From: Sciurus carolinensis
Taxonomy: Eukaryota; Chordata; Mammalia; Rodentia; Sciuridae
Reading direction: 5' to 3'
DNA length: 64,000 nucleotides
NCBI RefSeq assembly: GCF_902686445.1
Contig: NC_062226.1
Span: forward strand, 14,914,001-14,978,000
This document shows, in pieces, positions 1-11,685 of this stretch; positions within the stretch are counted from its first letter, which is position 1, and the number at the start of each line of letters is the position of its first letter. The notes beneath the pieces were generated by a model. It was not told where the DNA came from and did no database searches. It saw nothing but the letters and a program-made list of their open reading frames with translations. A program made the translations under genes and the position numbers.

Positions 1-915
1 AAAATCAATAAGGACACAGTGGACTTGAACCACATTATAGACCAAATGGTCCTAACAAACATACAAAACATTTCACCTAACAGCAACAGAATACCCATTA
101 TTTTCAAGTGCACATGGAATAGTTTCCAGGATATATCATGTGTCAGTAATGTAATGAGCATTAAAAATTTTAAGAAAATTGAAATCATGCCAAGAATCTC
201 TTCAAACTCTAGTGGAATGAAACTAGACTTCAATAGTAGAAGGAAAATGAGAAAATTTTCAAATACGTCAAAATTAAACAGTACACTTCTGAACAACCAA
301 TGGGTCAAACAAGAAATCAAAAGGAATGTTAGAAAATATCTTGAGACACATAAAAACAAGCACAACAAACCAAACTCTATAGGATGCAGCAGAAGAAATT
401 CTAAGAGGGAAGTTTCAGGCGATAAATACTTAACTTTACAAAAAAAAGAAGAAAAATCTCAAATATTTGTGCTTTCAGGAGCTACAAAATGAACAAAGTA
501 AGTTTAAACTTAACAGAAGGAAGAAAATAGTAAACATTAGGGCAGCAATAAACAAATTGGAGACTTTAAGGACAATAGACAAATTCGACAAAACTAAGAA
601 ATGTTTTTGAAGAAATAAACTAAATCAACAAACCCTTAGCTAGATCTATTAGGAAAAATGAGAGAAAACTCGAATGAAATCAGAAATGAAGCAGAAGACA
701 TTGAGACCAATGCCACAGGAAATAATAAAAAGAAAAATAAAAATAGCTACTAATAGTTACATGCCAAAAAACTAGATAGCCTAGAAGAAATGAATTCATT
801 GGTAGAAACATGGAACTTACCATGATTGAGTCATGAAGAAAGATGAACAAATCTATAACTGGTAAGAAGATCAAATTAGTGATTAAAATCTCCAAACAAG
901 AACAACAACAGAAAA

Positions 916-1075
916 GACCCCCAGAAGTATAATTCACATATATGCTTGATATCTTGAATTAGAGTGCCAAGAATACAAAATAGAGGATAGATAGTCTCTT
1001 CCACAAATAGTGTTGGAAAAACTGAATATTCACAGGCAAAAGAATGAAATTGGTCCCCTAACATACATCACACAC
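916..1075 (+). repeat. 160-bp internal duplicate, copy 1
   Basis: Nearly identical to 2835-2994 (offset 1919; I count two mismatches). It sits in the reverse-transcriptase part of the ancient L1 where this sequence does not belong: just before it the element reads as ORF2 around the 'SPGPDG' region, and just after it the native RT sequence resumes ('TCCTACCAAACAC'). About 30 bases of the native L1 are missing at the site. Confidence 0.85.
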
Positions 1076-1539
1076 ACAAAAAAATCCTACCAAACACTTT
1101 AAGAAGAATTAGTACCAATCTTTCTCAAATTCTTCCAAAATAACGAAGAGGGAATAATTTCAAACTCATTTTATGAGAACAGCATGATACTAATACCAAA
1201 GGCAGACAAAGATACTACAAGAAAAGAAAATTATAGGCAAATTTCCTTGATGAAAATAGATGTAAAAATCTTCAACAAAATACTGACAAATCATATCTGA
1301 CAGAACATTAAAAGTATTATGTACTGTGACCAAGTGGGATTTATCCCTGGAATTCAAGGATGGTTCAACATTTGGAATCAGTCAATATGAATATCTACAT
1401 CAACAGAATGACAGATGAAAATTACATGATAGTCTCAGTGGATGCAGAAAAAGGATTTGACAAAATTTAACATTCATTTGTGACAAAAACTCAACAAGCT
1501 AGAAATAGAAGAAAAGTGCACCAACTTAATAGAAGTTAT

Positions 1540-2074
1540 TGGGTCCTTAGTTATATTTTTGCTAGGACAGTGGGGTAGGTTGCTGAGAGACCAAAGAGAA
1601 TACCTAGAGACTATATGTGAGACACAGGGTTTATTTAAACTTGCCTATGGGGAAGGCCCAGTAGTGACAGGCTGGACAAGTAGCAAAGTGCCTATTTGTG
1701 CTTTCCCAGAAATCCAGTAGTGACTGGCTGAATGAATGGTACTTATCCTTGCTACCATGCTCTGTTGTGTACCATTTACTTCAGGGAGAAGGGTACTATA
1801 GGCTGGGCTACATAAGTAGTGATATCATTACCTTGCTTTTTTCCATTACATGATCAGCATTCCAAAGATTAGCTGTTTTAATGTATGTCCAAAAAAGCAA
1901 GTTTTACAGATAACACTAGTTTTCCCTAGTTTCAAGTATGCATGAGAGGAAGAGTTAATGCCCTTCAAGATAGTACTTATTTGGGCATTCTGTTTGAGGC
2001 CTGCTTTCTTAGATTTCCTGAAAAAGAAAGGGGTGTTGTTTTGCTGTACTTCTTTTATTTTCAAGGATGACACA
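1540..2074 (-). mobile_element. Putative solo LTR inserted in the ancient L1
   Basis: About 535 bp of non-L1 sequence interrupts L1 ORF2; the L1 text stops near 1538 and resumes near 2078. Read on the minus strand it starts TGTGTCATCC, ends GGACCCA, and so has the TG...CA ends of an LTR. An AATAAA signal lies on the minus strand at 1630-1635, about 90 bp from the 3' end. The flanks GTTAT (1535-1539) and GTCAT (2078-2082) look like a decayed 5-bp target-site duplication. No internal retroviral genes are present. The minus-strand open frame at 1846-2082 has no recognisable domain. The ERV class is uncertain. Confidence 0.5.
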
Positions 2075-2191
2075 AAGGTCATATATGAATCCCAAAGCCA
2101 ATACCATATTTAATAGTGAAATACTGAAATCATTTTCTCTAAGTCCAAGAGGTAAAATGCCCCAGTTCTATTTGAAATGATACCAGAAGGT

Positions 2192-2243
2192 CATTTTACT
2201 TCTTCTTTTCTGATGTGAAGGGAGGAAAGGAAGAAGTAAAATG
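2192..2243. repeat. Near-perfect hairpin, 19-bp arms, inside L1
   Basis: Left arm 2192-2210 and right arm 2225-2243 are reverse complements except for one position, which would form a G-U pair in RNA; the loop is 14 nt. The right arm is native L1 ORF2 sequence (the region before the catalytic FADD box). The left arm is an extra inverted copy of it. Confidence 0.85.
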
Positions 2244-2834
2244 TTCTGTTTGCAAATGGCATGATCTTATATATAGAAAGCCCTAAAGAATCCAGGAAAA
2301 AGCAGTTAAAATGATAAATTAAGTAGTTATAAGATACAAAATTAATACACAAAATAAGTTGCTAAGTATATACACTAGCAACAAACCATATCAAGAGAAT
2401 ATTAAGAAAACATTTCAAATTACAATAGTATCATGACTAATAACATATTTAGAAGCAATCTTATCTGAGGAAATAAGTGAAAACTACAAAACTTTGATGA
2501 AATAAATAAAAGCCACAAGTGGAAAGACATGTCATGATTCATGAATTGGATGAATTGATACTGCTAAAATGCCAATATTACCCTCAAAATTCATTCTACA
2601 GATTGAATGAAATCCCCATCAAAATTTCAAAGACTTTTTTTTACAGAAATAGGAAAAAAATCCTAAAACTAGTATAGAACTACAAATGACCCCAAGTGAT
2701 GAGAAAGAAAATCTTAATAGTAAAGCAGGAGGCCTCTCATTTCCTCTCTTCAAGATATATTACAAAATTATAATAATTAAACTAGTAAGTACTGGCATAA
2801 AACACAGAAATATAGACCAATGGAAGGGACTAGG

Positions 2835-2994
2835 GACCCGCAGAAGTATAATTCACATATATGCTTCATATCTTGAATTAGAGTGCCAAGAATACAAAAT
2901 AGAGGATAGATAGTCTCTTCCACAAATAGTGTTGGAAAAACTGAATATTCACAGGCAAAAGAATGAAATTGGTCCCCTAACATACATCACACAC
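2835..2994 (+). repeat. 160-bp internal duplicate, copy 2 (donor)
   Basis: Sequence in its expected place in the ORF2 C-terminal part of the ancient L1, following '...ACACAGAAATATAGACC'. Copy 1 at 916-1075 is nearly identical, so this is the likely donor. Confidence 0.8.
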
Positions 2995-3340
2995 AAAAAT
3001 TATCTGATAATTGAAGGCTTAAACAAAAGACTTAAAACTATAAAACTACTAGAAGAAAATATTGGGGAAAATCTTTGTGACATCAGTGTTAGTAACAATT
3101 TCTCAGACATGACACCAAAAGGACAGTCAACAAAAGCAAAATAGGTAAATGAGACTTAAACTTAGCATTAAATGAAATGCTTCTGCACAGCAAAGAAAAA
3201 AAAAAAAAACAGGAAAAGAAAATCAAAGGAATGGGAAAAATGTTTGCAAACCTTGTATCTGATAAAATATTAATATCCAAACTATATAAAGAACACTTAA
3301 AATCCAAAAACAATATTAAAAAATAAATTAAATTAAGACA

Positions 3341-3360
3341 ATTAAAAATGGACAGAGGAC
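3341..3360 (+). repeat. Target-site duplication, left copy (twin-primed L1)
   Basis: ATTAAAAATGGACAGAGGAC on the left matches the sequence at 5441-5460 on the right with a C/T change at two positions and one extra A. It brackets the younger L1. Confidence 0.8.
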
Positions 3361-5440
3361 AATGTTGAATAGAAGTGGTGAAAGAGGGCATCCCTGTATA
3401 GTTCCATTTTTTAGAGGGGATGTTTTCCATTTTTCTCTGTTTAGAATTATGTTGGCCCAAAGAAGAAAGAAATTAAGATATACAAATAGGTAAAGAACTC
3501 AAACTATCACTATTTGCCAATGATATGATTCTATATTTGGAAGATCCAAAAAATTCCACCAAAAACCTCCTAGAACTAATAAATGAATGCAACAAAGTAG
3601 AAGGATATAAAATCAATACCCATAAATCAAACACATTCTTATACATCAGTAATGGATCCACTGAAAGAGAAATAAAGAACACTATCCCATTCATAATCAA
3701 CTAAAAAAAAAATACTTGGGAATCAATCTAACAAAAGAGGCGAAAGATCTCTACAATGAAAACTACAGAACACTAAAAATAGAAATTGAGGAAGACCTTA
3801 GAAGATGGAAAGACCTCCCATGATCCTGGATAGGCAGAATTAATATTGTCAAAATGGTCATACTACTAAAAGCATTATAAAAATTTAAAGCAATTCCTAT
3901 TAAAATTCCAATGATGTTCTTCATAGAACTAGAAAAAGCAATCATGAAGTTCATTTGGAAAAATAAGAGACCCAGAATAGCCAAATCAATCCTCAGCAAG
4001 AAAAGTGAAGCAGGAGGCATCACAATACCAGACCTCAAACTATACTACAGAGCTACAGTAATAAAAACAGCATGGTATTGGCACCAAAGCAGACATGTAG
4101 ACCAATGGTACAGAAAGGTGAACAGAGTGACACGCATAAATACAGGAATCTCATGCCAGACAAAGGTGCCAAAAACATTCACTGAAGAAAAAATAGCTTA
4201 TTCAACAAAAGGTGCTAGGAAAAATGTAACTCCACATGTAGTAGAATGAAATTAAATCACCGTCTCTCACTCTGCACAAAACTCAACTCACTGTGGGTCA
4301 AAGACTTAGTCACTAGAACAGAGACCCTGTGACTACTAGAAGAAAAAGTAGGTCCAAATCTTATCCATGTCAGCCTAGGACCCAACTTCCTTAACAAGAC
4401 CCCTAAAGCACAAGAAGTTAAGTTAAGAATCAATAAATGGGATGGAATCAAACTAAAAAGCTTCTGTTTAGTAAAAGAAATAATCAATAATGTGTGGAGA
4501 GAGCATACAGACTGGGAGAAAGTCTTTAGCGCATGTAACTCAGATAAAACATTAATTTCTAGAATATATAAAGAACTCAAAAAATCCCCTAAAACAAATA
4601 TCCTTGTCAATAAATGGGCTAAGAAACTGAACAGACTTCACAGAAGAGAATCAATTGATAACACATATGTGAAAAATGTTCAACATCTCTAGCAATTAGA
4701 GAAATGCAAATCAAAACTACTCTGTTTTCATCTCACTCCAATCAGAAAGGCAATTATCAAGAATACAAGCAACAATTTATGTTGGTGAGGATGTAGGGAA
4801 AAAGGTACACTAATACATTGCTGGTGGGAATGCAAATTGGTGCAACCATTATGGAAAGCAGTATAAAGATTCCTCAGAAAACTTGGAATGGAACCACTAT
4901 TTGACCCAGTTATCCCACTCCTTGGTTTATACCCAAAGGACTTAAAATCAACATTCTACAGTGACAAAGCCACATCAATGTTTATAGCAGCTCAATTCAC
5001 AATAACTAAACTGTGGAACCAACCTAGATGCCCTTCAACAGATGAATGGATAAAGAAGAATGAAATTCTGGCATTTGCTGGTAAATGGATGGAGTTAGAG
5101 AATATCATGCTAAGTGAAATAAACCAAACCCCCAAACCCACAGGCCAAACGTTTTCTCTGATATGTGGATGCTAATTCACCCTACGGGGGTGGCTAGGGA
5201 AGAATAGAGTCACTTTATATTAGGTAGAGGGGTGTGAAGGGAGTGGAAGGGGTATGGAGGAAGGAATGATAGTAGAGTGAAACAGACATTCTTACCCCAT
5301 GTACATGTATGACTGCATAACTGATGTGATCCTGCAATATGTATAATCAGAAAAATGAGAGATTATACTCTATTTTTGTATGATCTATAAAAATGTATAA
5401 ATGTATTCTGCTGTCATGTACAACTAATTAAAAAATAAAA
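3361..5440 (+). mobile_element. Younger L1 with 5' inversion (twin priming)
   Basis: 5'-truncated sciurid-type L1 inserted in the ancient L1. Bases 3361-3462 are ORF2 sequence in reverse orientation (they match, in the same direction, part of the minus-strand L1 near 30310-30410). From 3463 the element runs forward through the RT catalytic region, C-terminal domain and 3' UTR (about 5140-5430) to an A-rich tail. The inverted piece and the forward piece come from adjacent parts of ORF2, with a small loss between them. The RT box reads FAND instead of FADD, and there are several stops, so it is inactive. Residual open frames at 3911-4249 and 4888-5175 are ORF2 fragments. Confidence 0.9.
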
Positions 5441-5460
5441 TTAAAAAATGGATAGAGGAT
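5441..5460 (+). repeat. Target-site duplication, right copy (twin-primed L1)
   Basis: Right-hand partner of the repeat at 3341-3360; the ancient L1 resumes directly here. Confidence 0.8.
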
Positions 5461-6553
5461 CTGATTAGATTTCTCTATTGGAAAATATATATATATGATA
5501 AAAGGCATATGAAGAGATACTCAACATCAGTGATCACTGGGGAGGGGGCGGTGGGGGAGAAATTCAATCAAAACCAGTTAGGTATCACCTTATACTCATT
5601 GGGATGGCTATTATAATTCAACCAAAACATAATAAGCATTAGTGAAGTTTTGAAGAAAAGGGAACCCTTGCATGCTGTTGGTATGAATGTAAAATGGTAC
5701 AGTCACTATGAAAAAAATGAAATATGAAATAAAAATATGAAGATTCAGCCCCAAATTAATATGGAACTATCATATGATCCAGAAATTTCTGAGTATTTAT
5801 CCAAAAGAATTGAAATCAGATTCTCAAAATGTTATCTTCCATCCAAATTCTGTTCATTGAAACATTACCCATAATAACCAAGATGTAGAAATAAACTATG
5901 TATACATCAACAATAGAATAGGTAAGGAAAATTTGGAGTACACATACAATGGAATATTATTTAGCTTTATAGAGAAGGAAAGTGTGCCATGTAGAATGGT
6001 ATGGACAAAACTTCAGGACATACTAAGTGAGATAAACCTATCAAGGAAGAACAAATACTACCTAATTAAACTTACCTGAGGCATCAAAAGTAGTTAAACT
6101 CATAGAAACAGAAAGTAGAATGATGATTGCCAGAGTCTATAGGGAGGAATAAATGGGGAGCTATTGAATGTGAATAAATTTTCAGTTATGTAAGGTGGGT
6201 AAGTTCTGCAAATCTGCTATACAACATTATGTCAATAGTCATAATACTGTACTATGCATTTGAAAATTTGCAAAGGTAATAGGCTTTATATTAAACATTC
6301 TTATCACAGTAAAAACAATAAAAACAAGAAACCCATGGATCACATTGCAGTAGGTTTTTTTTTCTTTTGCAGAAGAAATATGGCATGCTGCCATTCAGAG
6401 AACCTCAAAAGTGTTTCAGAATGTATGGGTACAAGTCTTAGTTCTGCTTCTTTCTAGTTCTGAGTCATTTAAAAGCCTATTTTATCATTCTGGCCATTGG
6501 TATCTTTAAACTGCAAAATGGAAACAAGATGATCTGAGGTTTAGTTAAGCGTC

Positions 6554-6965
6554 TGTGTTGCTATGACTGAAAGACCTCACAGGAACAACTAAGAAGAGGA
6601 AGTTAATTTTGGCTCATGGTATCAGAGTTTCAGTCCATTTTGAGTTGATTCCATAGACCTGGGCCTGAGGTGATGAAGAACATCATAGTGGGAGTTTATG
6701 TTGGAGGAAAGCAACTGAAGACATGATAACCAGGAAGCAGAGAACTCTGCTCACCAAGGGCAAAATATGAACCCCAAAGGCACACCCTTAGTGACTTACT
6801 CTCTCCAGCCACAACCTACCTACCTACAGCTATCACCCAGTTAATCCACACCAATGGATTCATCCATGGATTAGGTCATACCTCTAATAATCTAATTACT
6901 TCATCTCTAAAAATTCTAAAAATCAAAAGTAAGATACATATATTCACTATATAATGACACAGAGA
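6554..6965 (-). mobile_element. MaLR (ERVL-type) LTR
   Basis: On the plus strand it opens TGTGTTGCTATGACTGA and contains the 'ACCAGGAAGCAGAGA..CTCTGCTCACC' and 'TTAGGTCATACCTCTAATAATC' blocks seen also in the LTRs at 13602 and 54041. This is the reverse complement of a MaLR-like LTR. It lies at the 3' side of the internal sequence 6966-8150, also on the minus strand. Boundaries are approximate. Confidence 0.7.
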
Positions 6966-8150
6966 AACATTTCCATTCCAAAATGGAAATGGAGAAAGTG
7001 GTGTCTAGAACAAAGGAATGGAACCAAAGCAAGACTGAAATCCAGCTGGGCAAAAAAGTTCAATAATGCTTTGTCCAGCTTCTGGGTCACATGGCATCAT
7101 GATTTTCTGACCAGAGGACTTGCATAGTTACCCCTCTATAACCTTGTGGTGGTAGCTCACCTGGCCTCTCTCTTGGCTTGTTTCTACTTGATTCCTGCAG
7201 CTTTCCTTGGCAAAAGTCCTAAGTTAATGAAATCTCTTAGTATCAGATTTCTCCACCGAAGCATTGCTTCCTCCTTACACCTTCATGCCTCACACTCTGA
7301 GAGGCAGCCCACAGGAACTCCAATCCTGCCACACTTTGCCTGGCTTCCCAGGCATTCATTTAAAATCTTGGTGGAAGTCTCCATAACAGCCTAAGTCTGG
7401 TATTTTGGATTCCTGCAGAATGAGCACCACATGGTTAATGCCATCTGCTTCCATCTCCAACAGTATTTCAGCCTCATGGAAACATGACTGCCGTAGTCTT
7501 TTATTGTCTGGGCAGCTGATTATGGAGAAAAAACTTCTTAGGCAACCCTGTGGTCTCTTTTCAAGTGAATTTTTACTTTTACACCCTTGAGCCTGAGATG
7601 GAGATGGTCTTTTCAATTTCTGAGAAGCCTCCAAGCCATCATTCCTATTGTCTCTTTGCAAGCAACTTAGCATCACTTTAGTGGCTGTGATCTCTTTAAC
7701 AACTACAACTTCCTTAGTCCCGATTTTAAACACAGTCTTCTGTCCAAACTGCAAGTTTTTCAAAGTTTTCTACTCTCTTTTCTGCTCCTGATAAACATGG
7801 TAAATTGGTTAAAAGCTGTCAGCAACATCCATGCTACCACCTCAATGATATGCCAACTAGAAATTTCTCCCACTAGATTAATTAGTCCATTACCTTTATA
7901 TTCAGCCTCACAGAAACCTCAGGGCATGGACAAAATGTTGATAACTTCTTTGCCAGAATGTAACATCAATGATCTTTCGTCCAATTTCCTGGAAAATTGC
8001 ACATAATTCTCACCTACATTTATAAAGATCCTGATAGCATTCTTAACAGTTTGACTAATTGCGGCTAGGAGGGTCTCCCCATTCCTATATCTGGACATCT
8101 GGCTCCTGGAGTCATCCATAGCCTCTGAAGCCAAGGGATAGCTTGGAATG
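6966..8150 (-). mobile_element. MaLR internal region (non-coding relic)
   Basis: Minus-strand retroviral-type internal sequence adjoining the LTR at 6554-6965. The block near 7900-7985 ('...CAGAAACCTCAGGGCATGGACAAAATG...') and the block near 7730-7770 resemble antisense MST/THE1-type internal sequence as I remember it. A minus-strand frame of 135 codons (7356-7763) is open but has no catalytic motif. MaLR elements lack pol and env. No 5' LTR is visible to the right, so this is a truncated copy. Confidence 0.6.
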
Positions 8151-8835
8151 GATGAGGGTATTCAGAAGTTTTCACAGAGAGTTTTGGGGGAGCTGGTGGG
8201 ACATCAAAAAGCTCTTGGAAAAAAGTCAACAGATGACTTCAGAATAAACATATCCTTTAAAACATTCAAGATATAAAATATTAATGGAACCAGTGCTTGA
8301 CCCCAAAAGCATTTGAGATTTTTATTGATGCCCAAACATTTGAAAAATAGTTAAGCAAAGTTTAATGACCTGGAAAAGCTGAGCTATTCATCCAATCATA
8401 TGTTATTTGTGAAGTGCTTTGAAGAGTCCCTGACAGAAGAGCACATCTGCAGGGACTCCATTAGGGAAGGCCCCCTTGGACTTTCTTTTAAAGGGGGTGG
8501 GAAAGGAAAAGCTGAGCGAGTCTCATCAGGGAAATGAGAACATCATGGAAGTGTTTCCATATTGCATTGAGTTGCATTACTCACTGTCCTGGAAAAGTTT
8601 GCAGTGTTATCAGCAGAATAGCAAAAGAAAGTGTCTAAAATCTAAAGATTGTAGTCTGCATTGTAATGACTATCATGCAGGCAGAATCACTCACCTGCTT
8701 CGACAAAGAAACAACAAGGGGGTTCAGAGTTGCACAAGTAATTATTAAAGTTAGGATACACTGCTCTCCCTAGTTGTCAATGAAATAATTTAAAAAGCAC
8801 AGAACAAGAGATGAACTTTGGGAACCTATCGGATT
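8151..8835. other. Unassigned sequence
   Basis: No recognisable gene or repeat. The plus-strand 90-codon frame at 8476-8748 shows no domain and is probably chance. Confidence 0.5.
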
Positions 8836-9010
8836 CCAGGCACTGGGCTGAATGTTTTCATCTTAATATTAATTATTATAAAGCATACTCTATTTTATAG
8901 ATTAGAAAACTGAAGGTAAAGTCGTTGGGTAAATTGCTTAAGGTCACAGAGTTGAGAAATGGCAGTACCTTGATTTGAATGAAGTCTACTTGACACCAAA
9001 ATCCATGTTT
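8836..9010 (-). repeat. MIR SINE
   Basis: Contains 'CCAGGCACTGGGCTGAATG', then 'ATAGATTAGAAAACTGAAG' and 'TTGCTTAAGGTCACAGAG', the standard antisense MIR blocks in the right order. Confidence 0.85.
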
Positions 9011-9080
9011 CAAAAGCAACAATTACACGATGTATTCTTCTTCCCTAAAAATCAAATCATTATTCTAATTAGATGTTATA

Positions 9081-9984
9081 TCAAAAGAAGACATACAAAT
9101 GCTCAGTAAGTATGTAAAAAGTGCTCAGTTTCACAGATCACCAAAGAACGGCAGTAAAATTGCAATGAGATATTACTTCGCACCTGTTAGAATGACTGGT
9201 CTATAAAAGATGGTGATAATAAGTTCTGGTGAGGATGTGGAGAAAAGGCAATGCTTATGCACTGTTGGTATGAAGGTGAATATGTACACCATTATGGAAA
9301 TGTTTTCAACAATGACTTTACAAAAGTGGAATTTCCTCAAAAACTAAAAATATAAAGCTACCATAAGATCCAGCAAGCTCTTTTCTGTGTAAATATATAT
9401 CAAAATAAAACAAAATTAGTATGATAAAGACATATTTATTCTTTGTGTTCCTTGCAGCATTCCTCCTAATCACCCAGATATGGAATCAAGATATGTCCAG
9501 CAACAGAGAATGAATGATAAAATGCGGTAGGTGTACATAATGGAATGCTGCTGAGTGTGAGAAAATAACAAAAACCCCACCCTTTGGGACAACATGGATG
9601 AAAATGCAGGATGTTACATCAGGTGAAATAAACCAGGCACAGGAAAACAAATATCATGCCATTTGCTCATGTACGTAACCTGAAACTATTCAGACAGAGA
9701 GCAGAGCGGGGGCTGGCAGAGCTTGGGGGATGGGCTGGAGAGAGAGAGAGGGAGAGAGATGCTGGTCATAGGGTCCAAAATTTCAGCTGGGAGGAATGGG
9801 TTCAAGGAATTTGTTGTAGAGTAAGGGGACTGTAGATAACAATTTGTTGTATTCTTGAAAATTGCCAGGAGAATAGAATTTAAGTGCTCCTGCCACAAAA
9901 AAATAAGTATGAGTTAATACCCACATTACTGAGCATGATGGAGCCAGTCCAATGTGTACACATGTGTGAGCGCGTGTGTTCATA
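9081..9984 (+). mobile_element. Old L1 3' fragment
   Basis: ORF2 C-terminal sequence ('GGTGAGGATGTGGAGAAAAGG', 'CTTATGCACTGTTGGTATG') followed by an L1M-like 3' UTR with a GAGAGAGAG tract near 9740. It ends in an (AAAT)n tail. No coding capacity remains. Confidence 0.8.
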
Positions 9985-10012
9985 ATAAATAAATAAATAA
10001 ATAAATAAATAT
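9984..10012 (+). repeat. (AAAT)n microsatellite, L1 tail
   Basis: About seven AAAT units at the 3' end of the L1 fragment, probably derived from its poly(A) tail. Confidence 0.9.
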
Positions 10013-11002
10013 TTGATAAAAAATATGCTTAACAAAAGCTTTTTTAAAAAATACCAATAAAAATAGATGTTATGATGGAAAATGAAGAAAACAATAAGAC
10101 ATTACTGTTAGGACTCATTTATAAAGGTGCTCATAGTTTCCAAACAGGGATTTTTTTTAATATATATTTTTAATAAAAAGTGACATTTAAAATTAAGGCT
10201 GATTATATTTTAAGTTTTCTTGATCTTATGGGAACTTTAACTCTTTATAAGAGTGGGTATGTTCTTGAAATTAATGGGGGACAATTCAGGGGACCCATGA
10301 ACCTCTTGACAATGCATTTAATATTTTATAAATAGGTGATTTGGGAGAAGAGGACATAAAACATTCATCAGAGTTCCAAAGTGAGTCTGTGGTTATAAAA
10401 ATATTTAAAAGCACTGAGGGTCTAGTAATACAATCCCACAGCCTTAGTGCCAGAGCGAATTCACATGCTGATGAATTTGACCATAGCACAAACAGGAAAG
10501 AGTTCCCTTTTCCTCATTTCTTCTGATCACGCTCTAGTGTCTCCTTCGGGCAAAGCCTAGTAGGAAGCCAGTTGAAAAAGGAGTCTGGGAAATGTAGTTT
10601 GCCAAATTCCTATTTCCAGTGTAACATAGAGTGGAGTATGAAAGGAGAATTTGGTAGATAACTTCCATGGTATGCATCTTAGTGTTGTGACAGACACACA
10701 GCGGGGATTTCTTTGCATGTTTGGAAGGATGGCCTCAACATGCTGGAACAGCCTATCAGTGATCCTGTGATTTCAAGGAAGACTGAAAGGACCCACATCA
10801 AACCTGAACCCCATTAAAGTTCTGTGCATCTTCTCAGACATCCTCCGGACATTTTCTTAAGGATCCACATCGGGACAGTGTCACTACTTCAGGGGTCTAA
10901 CAGGGCGTGTTTCCAGTATCCATGTGATCAAGGATTGGGCATAGGCTTTTTTGAGTGGGAAAGAATGAAGCAGAGAAGAATCTGAAGATTCAAGATGAGT
11001 CC
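10013..11002. other. Unassigned sequence
   Basis: AT-rich to about 10250, then ordinary composition. The block near 10540-10620 ('GGGAAATGTAGTTTGCC') resembles a fragment of an old mammalian repeat that I cannot name. No gene is seen. Confidence 0.5.
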
Positions 11003-11024
11003 AAAAAAAAAAAAAAAAAAAAAA
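11003..11024 (+). repeat. Poly(A) tract, 22 A
   Basis: Uninterrupted A run with no recognisable SINE or LINE directly upstream. Confidence 0.95.
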
Positions 11025-11524
11025 GCAATTTTCCTTGCAACCCTCATACCAAAGACCTCATGGGAAGCAAATATGCTAGTCATAAATCTGAATAGGACTC
11101 TGAGCCTGGACTGAAAAATGAAACCAGAGTCAACCAGTCCTGACTGACTTTTGGAACTTTGTGTTATTATAGACAGACTCACATCTTCCATGTAAGCCAG
11201 AGTAGTTCCTCGTTGGATAAATCTCAGCTCCCATTAAAATTAAGAGTGTTAAATTAACCCCATAGGTAGGTATGGGTTATCCGAGGACAGAGCTCAGCAG
11301 GTGGAGTCCATTGGCCAGGAGAGCTGTCCGTGGTACTGGCCTTGGTAGCACATACAGGTCTATACACGGTCCCAATGCTGCCCTGTTGGTTTATGAGTTT
11401 CTATCTACTCTCCCTACTCTTCTAAGTTTGCTATTATCCTTTCTTAAATGCTCAGTCTTTATATTGAACTTTATTAATAATAAAAACAAAAATTATATGT
11501 GCTTACATTTTTTAGAAGGCCTCA
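11025..11524. other. Unassigned sequence
   Basis: No gene or clear repeat. A short U6-snRNA-like stretch near 11333 was considered and rejected. Confidence 0.5.
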
Positions 11525-11685
11525 ATTTTATTAACATAAAACCATCCCATTTAGCCAGTGATGTTGGAAATGATGCTTTCACTTTCTTTCCCAGGGAAGG
11601 AAATTGAGGCTTCAAGGTTACGTGACATGATTAAGAACATCATTTTTAATGACTCATCAGGGTCTTGAACTCAGTGGTGTTTCCA
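11525..11685 (-). repeat. MIR-like fragment
   Basis: 'GGAAGGAAATTGAGGCTTCAAGG' followed by 'GGTCTTGAACTCAG' matches the antisense MIR layout; diverged. Confidence 0.5.

Larger units (their letters stand above)
1..6330 (+). mobile_element. Ancient L1 (L1M-type) LINE, nested host element
   Basis: Degenerate LINE-1 read in the plus direction. It enters in the ORF2 endonuclease domain (bases 1-150 resemble the 'IDQMDLTD...' region), continues through the reverse-transcriptase domain (about 640-2500) and the ORF2 C-terminus (2760-3150, then 5450-6050 after an interruption), and ends in an A-rich 3' UTR near 6330. Stops and frameshifts are everywhere, so no protein is possible; the longest plus frame, at 19-492, is a relic. 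It is split by a putative solo LTR (1540-2074) and a younger twin-primed L1 (3361-5440), which gives a relative age order. The 5' end lies outside the window. Assignment to an L1M subfamily is from memory of the consensus. Confidence 0.85.

Noticed and set aside
7356..7763. Functional retroviral gag gene
   Set aside because: Fragmentary MaLR internal sequence with no start context and no recognised Gag motif.
11333..11356. A U6-snRNA-like start (GGCCTTGGTAGCACATAC)
   Set aside because: Similarity covers only about 20 bases and nothing of the rest of U6 follows.
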